Below, in pieces: positions 57,692 through 64,000 of a DNA stretch of 64,000 nucleotides; position 1 is the stretch's first letter, and every line of letters starts with the position of its first letter. This DNA comes from Rotaria sp. Silwood1 (Eukaryota; Rotifera; Eurotatoria; Philodinida; Philodinidae): contig CAJNOP010000375.1 of assembly GCA_905250075.1 (NCBI GenBank), positions 124,001 through 188,000 of the forward strand, in the 5' to 3' direction. The position numbers and the translations under genes are program-made. The notes under the pieces are model-generated. The model worked only from the letters and a program-made list of their open reading frames with translations. It did not search any database and was not told the DNA's origin.

Positions 57692-58820
57692 ATGCAAATT
57701 ATCGAACAAAATCAAGAAACTGTACAAGTTAAAAGGGCTATTAATCGACTTATTAGAAAAATCGATAAACGTCTTATTCCTTTCTTTATGTTACTCGAAT
57801 TATCTTCGTTCAGTTGTCAAATAATAATAGGTTATTGTTTATAGAATTCTCCGATATAATTTAACAAGTTTAAATTAATTTAGGGCATACTCGACTGACT
57901 ACTCTGAAGAATGATCTTGGTTTATCGACAATAGAAGATAGTTTGTCAATTTCATTATTTTACATATCCTATGTAAGTGATTATTATTAATCAGATATGA
58001 AAAAGTCTATTGATTATATTATCTACTAGACTTTTTCGATTTATGATATATTCTCTTATTATTAAATTCATTTTAACAATTTGTTTTTATATTTATATAA
58101 ATAATACAGATTATATTTGGAATTCCAAGTTTTTTACTATTACGTTTTCTTGGTACAACTCGTTATTTGTCATTAAGTATGATTTTATGGGGAAGTGTTA
58201 TGATTGGTATGGCTTTTGTAACTAATGCTAGAGAATTACTTGTTCTCCGTTTTATTCTGGTAAGTGATATTAATACAATAATAATAATAATAATAATAAT
58301 AATAGATAAGAAAATATTTATTGAAGGGTATGATTGTTGCAGCTTATTTTCCTGGTATAACCATTTATCTTTCTTTATGGTATCGAAAAGCAGAACAAAC
58401 TATGAGAATATCGGTTTTCTTTGGAGCTGCCATCACTGCTGGCATTTTTGGAGGAATTATAGTAAGAATTTGAAGATTTTATTTATTTAATGTGATTGAA
58501 AAAACTTAATATATATTATATGTCATATATTTAAATGTTAAAATAAAAGAAAAAAAGGATGATAAAAAATTGACTATTTAAATTTTTTTATCAAATTTTA
58601 GTCTTATGGTATCGCACAAATAAGAAATCTATCTAATCTAAAAGATTGGCAATGGATTTTTTTGCTCGAAGGTATACCAATAATTCTACTCGGTGTTCTA
58701 ACATATTTATTTCTTAGTAGTATACCTGAAACAGTTCAATGTAAGAATAAACAGAATAATAAAACTAATATTATTAAATTCTTTCAAAACTTAGGGTTAA
58801 ATAATTCTGAAAAAGAACTT
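57692..58820 (+). CDS. Allantoate-permease-type MFS transporter (Dal5/nicotinate family), 3' end lost in gap
   Basis: Anion:cation symporter-type MFS carrier of the kind fungi use for allantoate, nicotinate or similar organic acids. Five exons are visible: 57692-57830, 57884-57972, 58110-58259, 58327-58461 and 58602-58820 (running into the gap), with GT-AG introns of 53-140 bp, giving 244 residues. Landmarks: RKIDKRLIPFFMLLELSSF (TM1), NDLGLSTIEDSLSISLFYIS (TM2), FGIPSFLLLRFLG, WGSVMIGMAFVTNARELLVL, FPGITIYLSLWYRKAEQTMR, FGGIISYG and DWQWIFLLEGIPIILLGVLT. These are the ordered motifs of the first six spans of the family. Start 57692 is preferred because the in-frame ATG 48 bp upstream adds a non-conserved stretch. 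The second half (TM7-12) is missing; sequence after the gap does not continue it. The family is mainly fungal, so the gene was probably acquired and then gained introns. Confidence 0.85.
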
Positions 58821-58920
58821 NNNNNNNNNNNNNNNNNNNNNNNNNNNNNNNNNNNNNNNNNNNNNNNNNNNNNNNNNNNNNNNNNNNNNNNNNNNNNNNN
58901 NNNNNNNNNNNNNNNNNNNN
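58821..58920. other. Assembly gap (100 N)
   Basis: Exactly 100 undetermined bases, a scaffold gap of unknown real size, interrupting the MFS gene after its fifth visible exon. Confidence 0.98.
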
Positions 58921-60262
58921 AAAAGTCGTAGAAAGCGCGGCGACCCCTCATTTTGCTCAGAATTTTGCGTTCTTCAAGATAGCACTATTCAAAGCTGGCT
59001 CTGATAAATGCTTTTAGAACTTGAAAAATGTTGGTTTTTGTTTTTTAGGTCCTTTACTCTCTTAATTCATCGGTGAAGATATGGCTTATTATGCATTTTA
59101 TAGAACAACTCATTATCTATCCAAATCACTATTTGACTTTGAGATAGATGCGTGCTCTAGTAGAAAGAAAACCAAAAATATGCTGATCTTATTTTTTTGG
59201 CCAACACTGTATATATATATAATGTTATTGGAAACTATCAAAAATATCTTTATCAAAAGTAGATCTATGCTTTTTACGTTATTGTTCAAAACTTATTTAA
59301 ATTAAAGGAAATATTTTGTTTACAAATTGAACTATAATACATATGACAGATTATTATTTTTTTATTTCAATAATTAACAACGGTTCGATGAATTTTGTAT
59401 TGGAATTGTGAGGAAGTGGATCATGTTGTCAGAAGAGGTTCTTTTAATATGTTCTATTAAAAAATAGGTGAGGAAGTGATTCATAAATTTCTATGCATAC
59501 TCATCTTACTCTCTTTTCATTAAAAATACTGACGTTTATAGATGGATCGATAATATAAGGAACTATATTTTGCGATATTGTTACATTATCAAATCATACT
59601 TTTACCGGATTTTTTTTTTCATTTACCCTACATTATTTATGCACATTGAAAGAACGACAATATGGTTTTTTTTGTTAAATAGTGTTCTACTAAGTTCGAT
59701 AGAGGTATTTAATGAGACCAGTTTTTTTCTTGTTAGTCAACAATCATAGAAAGAAATGAGTCATATTTACGATTAATATTTTTGTCTTCATTTTACTTTT
59801 TCAAAGTAAAATATGTTTAAATTCTTACAAATTAATATTGTTTTTGTAATCTAATATTATAGATTGATAATGATGCACTATCATTATCAATCTACGATAA
59901 TAGACTAGAAACTCAATAATTAATTAAAAGTATTATTATTTACTTTACTCTATATAACTTAACTTAATATTTAATCAATAAGATTAAATTAGTTAATTTG
60001 ATTAACTTTCTAAAGTAAAGATAAAGTTCTATCCATAAATATGTTCTACATTTGCTCTATTGAAATTGAAACGAAGAATTCTTATTTAAATAGAACTTGT
60101 CTATTAGACAAATGTATACAAATTATTTTAAATATATATCCATCCTTTCATTAGATCATGTAATCAATTGTTATAGTTATTTTTAGAATTCGCTCCTATA
60201 TTCAGAAAAATTTTCAAAAGTATAAATATATATATATAGATTGTTTTAATTCGATCAGTGAC
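58921..60262. other. Spacer after the gap
   Basis: Starts with a GC-richer block (gtcgtagaaagcgcggcgacc) that does not continue the MFS gene. A hairpin lies at about 59861-59905 (agattgataatgat, loop gcact, then its complement). Frame 59081-59305 has no domain. Confidence 0.4.
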
Positions 60263-61432
60263 ATGATTTCACAAGTAAAATTAATAACTGTGCGTCCAAT
60301 ATCACCAATATCATCTGAATGTGAATATATCTGGATATATAAGACAAATGAAAATCTGTGGAATGGTAGTAAATCTATTGTGTGGACTCGTTATCCTTCT
60401 GATATATCATCAATATTGGAGAAAGCCTTTATAAGTGGTGTTGATCAGACATTTATTAGTAAACGAAATCGTATTGATTTCATAAAGTTTGTAGAAGAGT
60501 ATATTGAAGGAGAAAAACGACAACGACCTATACGACGACGTTATTTTAAAGCATCGATGACCAATAACGGAATAAGTGAAGATGAAACAGCTCATGATGA
60601 AAGATTATCGTTTCCGTTGAGTATTAATGGAAAAACTAGTACAACTATAGATACAACATATCATGGTTCACTATTTATAACAGATTGGTTATTATTATTT
60701 ACTCAAGGTAAATTTGATGTGACATTTGATAATATATTTCCCGTTCTTATTAATGGATTAATACATGAAGGACGTTATCAACCAAATAAAACAGTTAAAG
60801 AAATAATTGATGCTTTGAACTTGGTCAAATATGAAAATTTCAATAAGAACAATAGAAAAAAAATGAAAATGTTACAAGATTGTTGTGCTAAACTGTATAC
60901 AAAACAATGTTTTCTATTTCGTATTGTTAATACAGCATTACGAGATGATGATAGAACTAAACTTGAAACATTAGGTCCATATTGTTATCTTGTTTATAAT
61001 TATATTGGTCGAGATATAAATGAGAATTTATCAATTCGTCGTTGTATTTCACAAATAATTCATCGAAGTATATCTCAATCTATAATTGTCTATCGTGGTG
61101 ATAATATTTATCATGAAAAAATCGAAGAATATAAACAAGCAATTGGAAAAAAAAAATATTTTAAATGGCTTCCATTTGTTTCAACTTCACTTAAACGTTA
61201 TGTTGCTGAAACATTTGGATTGAATGTTTTATATATAATTGAACTAGGACGTTATTTATCTTATGATCAATTTACATATTTGAATAAAAATACATTTATT
61301 CAATGTGAACAAGAAATATTATTGAGACCTGGAGCTCGATTTCGTATTATCAAATTAGAATTTGATCATATTTCACAACGACATTTGATTTATATCAAGA
61401 TAATTCCATCATATATATCTTATTTGAGATAA
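60263..61432 (+). CDS. ADP-ribosyltransferase (R-S-E class), single exon
   Basis: 389-residue intronless protein predicted to move ADP-ribose from NAD+ to a protein side chain, probably arginine. The C-terminal half has the R-S-E motifs in order: SIIVYRGD (Arg278), WLPFVSTSLKR (Ser307) and FIQCEQEILLRPGARFRII with the ExE pair Glu349/Glu351 and the typical LRPG that follows. The N-terminal about 75 residues (YIWIYKTNENLW, then SIVWTRYPSDISSILEKAF) resemble a WWE domain, a module found beside ADP-ribosylation enzymes. No signal peptide or membrane anchor is seen, so an intracellular place is likely. The frame is continuous with no defects, and the ATG is the first in frame. Arginine-specific ARTs are expanded in bdelloid rotifers. 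The WWE assignment is weaker than the ART assignment. Confidence 0.87.
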   Translation: MISQVKLITVRPISPISSECEYIWIYKTNENLWNGSKSIVWTRYPSDISSILEKAFISGVDQTFISKRNRIDFIKFVEEYIEGEKRQRPIRRRYFKASMTNNGISEDETAHDERLSFPLSINGKTSTTIDTTYHGSLFITDWLLLFTQGKFDVTFDNIFPVLINGLIHEGRYQPNKTVKEIIDALNLVKYENFNKNNRKKMKMLQDCCAKLYTKQCFLFRIVNTALRDDDRTKLETLGPYCYLVYNYIGRDINENLSIRRCISQIIHRSISQSIIVYRGDNIYHEKIEEYKQAIGKKKYFKWLPFVSTSLKRYVAETFGLNVLYIIELGRYLSYDQFTYLNKNTFIQCEQEILLRPGARFRIIKLEFDHISQRHLIYIKIIPSYISYLR

Positions 61433-63755
61433 TATGATCATATTATAGAAATTTTTTAAAAAACTTTGTTGTTTTTTTACACAAAATAAAAGTTCTTATT
61501 ATATTATTCCATTTTTTCACTTCATCTAATTAAATAACCAAATAATTCTACTAGATTGAATATAACTTTCCTATATAATTATACTTATTTTTAATAGTGT
61601 CACTTACATTTTTCACTCATTTATTAATATGTAGTTAGTAACAGACATAATATACTTCAGAAAAACAAGTAGAAATGTGCGTCTTTGTTTCAACAATAAT
61701 TTAGAATTTATCACATTAATAGAGTGGTTACAACTGTTATTACAATCAACGATGTTAGGAATATAATGAAATTTTCGAAGCGAACACATTTTGATCTAAA
61801 GACGAAAGGTGTCAGTATAGATGTATATGTGTGTATCAATAATCTCCTAATCTACACCCATACCCACACTGACACTCCAGCAATGCTTATGGCCACAATC
61901 ACTCATACAATAGTTGAATTTAAAAAGAAACGTTTCTAATCATATCTGTTACTATAACATCAGGAATTTGTAATTTTATTCAACTGCTCTCATTCTAATA
62001 CATATATATATATATATATATAGTCAATTATTTTGGTTTATCTCAATCAATTTCCAATGTATATTAAAATATCATTCCTCGAATATTGTTTCATTGTCTA
62101 ACTAACCAACAGAAAAATTTTAAAGCATTATTATCTGCTGTTGAGAAATGTTTAGTGTCCAGTTCATTCTTTCTTATGTACATTGAACAAATACAAACAA
62201 TCTATAGAAAAAACTGTCTCTCAATTAGACTCTTTATTTCACTCTTCTTCGTAATATTTTCTTGAAATTTAATATATAGAATTATTATCATACAATCAAG
62301 TATGAACATTGTGATCATTGTCAATTATATTTTTTTTTTAATGAAGTTTGATTAGAAACTATTATCACATTGAACAATTCTTATTCTTATTACGAAAGAA
62401 TTATTCCTAGTTGTAAATCGCTTTTTTCTCAATACTTTCAAGACTATACTTAGTTTATTGTGTAGATTTCAAATATCAGAGTCCTAATGACTCTTATGCT
62501 CTTCTATATTCAATATGTTAACTAATAAATCATTTTTACAACCGTATTCCTCATCAAACTCAATTTCTAATTGATCGATAATCTATCAATAGATAAAATA
62601 TTCACTGAAGTACTTTTTACAGACATTTTAACCTTATTTTTTCAATTAATAAAATGAACGATTAGATAAACAAAGATAATATTTAGAAAATATTCTTATT
62701 TTATATTAATCTTATCCGTTTGATAAAAAGATAGAAAGAAATAGAAATAGTATATCTCATATAGAACATTTGTTATTATTGTCTGTCTAACGATGCATTT
62801 AAATAATTGAAAAATAATGATAAAATATCTTCAACAGAAAAATGACTCTTGTGAATATATTGTCTAGTGATATTATGTTAGACTAATTCGAAACTGAGTT
62901 TTATGAACAGAAAGTTTGTCATAAATCAACTGCATACAGTTTTGTGTGTTTCAATGTAAAAGCGACTTATGATTTGATTGATTTCTCTCGTTAGAAGTGT
63001 TTCAAAGTGTAGAAATCAAAGGCTAGTCATGAAAAAGACAGGAACTTAAATACAAGAAAAGATTTGTGTCTTATCAATAATAATAAAATAGATAAGAATT
63101 GTTCAAAGTTAATCTACTTGTTCACTATACTGTCAAGATACGAAACCTCTTATAAAGCTATTTATCGATCGATATTAATTATCATAACTCAAGAATGTTC
63201 GTCATCTTGGTTTCCATCAAGTTCATTGATTGTCATCAGATTTAATTAATTATTTTTTTCTTTGTTATTAATTAATCATGAACAGTTCATGTGTAAATAA
63301 AACTATTAATTTTGACTCATATTGATAGGTTACATTGGTAACGCTCGTCCGTATGACTCGCTTAACCCTCGACTGAATATTCGCCTCCTCTAGTGTTATA
63401 TACTGCTTTACAATCTTCAACAAAGTTAGTATCCAACGTTTCAAAAGGGCGGGTAGGTGTGTAGAAGTTGATTTTAGCATCAACTTCCTTATCCACAATG
63501 GTATGCGGGTCTATGTGATCATTTTTGTTAGAAATTCACCTAATCAAACTGATATCCACACATTAATACTCAACTGAAATCTAAATGAACTACACTACGA
63601 CAGCAGTATCTGTACGCATAAAAAAAAAGATTATATTTAATTTTTTGAGAGGTCACGAAGCAAAACGCCTTCGTGACACCATTGTGAAAATGCATCATAC
63701 TTTTAAAAATTCTACTGGAAACCCATATGGTTATCAGCACATCTGCTTACAATGT
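61433..63755. other. AT-rich spacer
   Basis: No gene recognised. An (AT)n tract lies at about 62002-62021. Frames 61724-61939, 63064-63249 and 63268-63498 lack domains. Confidence 0.4.
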
Positions 63756-63763
63756 TTGTTTAC

Positions 63764-63860
63764 CCAGGTCAAGAAATCCGACTATTGAATCTTGTTGTAT
63801 TCTATCGGATTGAGTCCAGAATCCACTGATCCGAAATCCGACAGACATTTAACTGGGAAA
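63764..63860. repeat. Short CCCAG-ended inverted repeat, relative of the 40.2-kb element
   Basis: Starts CCCAGGTCAAGAAATCCGAC and ends with the complement of CCCAGTTAAATGTCTGTCGG. It is rich in ATCCGA motifs. GATCCGATAGAATC-type motifs continue to about 63920. The same termini and motifs occur in the 40.19-40.54 kb inverted repeat. Confidence 0.5.
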
Positions 63861-64000
63861 GGATCTTATCGGATCTTGCAACGAAAATTAACAGATCCGA
63901 TAGAATCTAATCGGATATTAATCATTAGGCTTCAGTGGTTGTTATTTTTCCGATTCACTACCGTCTGTTAAATATATAATAAATATTAAGATTTCTGTCT

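Noticed and set aside
58010..58490. Plus frames of 71 and 107 codons
   Set aside because: They read through introns of the MFS gene in wrong frames; the spliced exons explain the region.
58662..58931. 89-codon frame including undetermined residues
   Set aside because: It crosses the N gap; only the part before 58821 is real and belongs to MFS exon 5.
60410..60595. Minus frame opposite the ADP-ribosyltransferase
   Set aside because: Antisense shadow of the ART gene.

Overview
The window is eukaryotic, very AT-rich, with coding exons split by short GT-AG introns (many of 45-90 bp), intact animal-type genes (a rhodopsin-like GPCR, an SLC16 carrier, a Rap-like GTPase) and three genes of families typical of fungi or microbes (acetate transporter SatP/Gpr1/Ato, an allantoate-permease-type MFS carrier, an aminoglycoside-phosphotransferase-fold kinase), plus a single-exon ADP-ribosyltransferase. 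This mixture, together with dense small transposons, is what is known from bdelloid rotifer genomes, so a bdelloid rotifer is my inference; the species cannot be named from the sequence. Two 100-base N runs show it is scaffolded draft assembly.

Layout. 0.5-3.3 kb: a three-exon GPCR whose first intron carries a hairpin-rich repeat. 3.3-8.3 kb: an inverted-repeat element, an assembly gap, the 3' end of a secreted-type unknown protein, an element with long terminal inverted repeats (TIRs) and a tandem core, and a membrane-protein pseudogene. 8.3-11.1 kb: empty. 11.1-14.2 kb: an almost intact RTE-type non-LTR retrotransposon with a 13-bp target duplication and one in-frame stop. 16.1-16.9 kb: a piggyBac-derived element flanked by TTAA. 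17.6-18.7 kb: the APH-fold kinase. 19.5-28.7 kb: a transposon graveyard (hAT element with exact 8-bp duplication, a three-copy 0.8-kb repeat family, two degenerate DDE-type transposases, a LINE fragment). 31.8-37.2 kb: the SLC16 carrier on the minus strand, eight exons, with a mariner-like MITE in its last intron. 40.1-43.1 kb: a GATCCG-rich inverted repeat, a Harbinger-like transposase remnant, and a nearly perfect 0.98-kb palindrome. 43.5-44.3 kb: SatP-like transporter. 51.1-52.4 kb: a second hAT element with exact 8-bp duplication. 52.5-53.5 kb: six-exon Rap-like GTPase. 57.7-58.8 kb: five exons of the allantoate-permease-type carrier, cut by the second gap. 60.3-61.4 kb: the ADP-ribosyltransferase. 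The rest is AT-rich spacer in which I see no gene.

The genes do not form a pathway. They are independent units: three carriers for small organic acids or nitrogen compounds, a receptor, a GTPase, an ADP-ribosyltransferase and a small-molecule kinase. The strongest direct observations are the exact target-site duplications that delimit five transposable elements, the nearly identical palindrome, and exon-by-exon reconstruction of the GPCR, SLC16, Rap-like and MFS genes. I did not find a convincing new defence or multi-gene system; the most unusual items are the tandem-core TIR element, the young palindrome and the acquired-gene trio.
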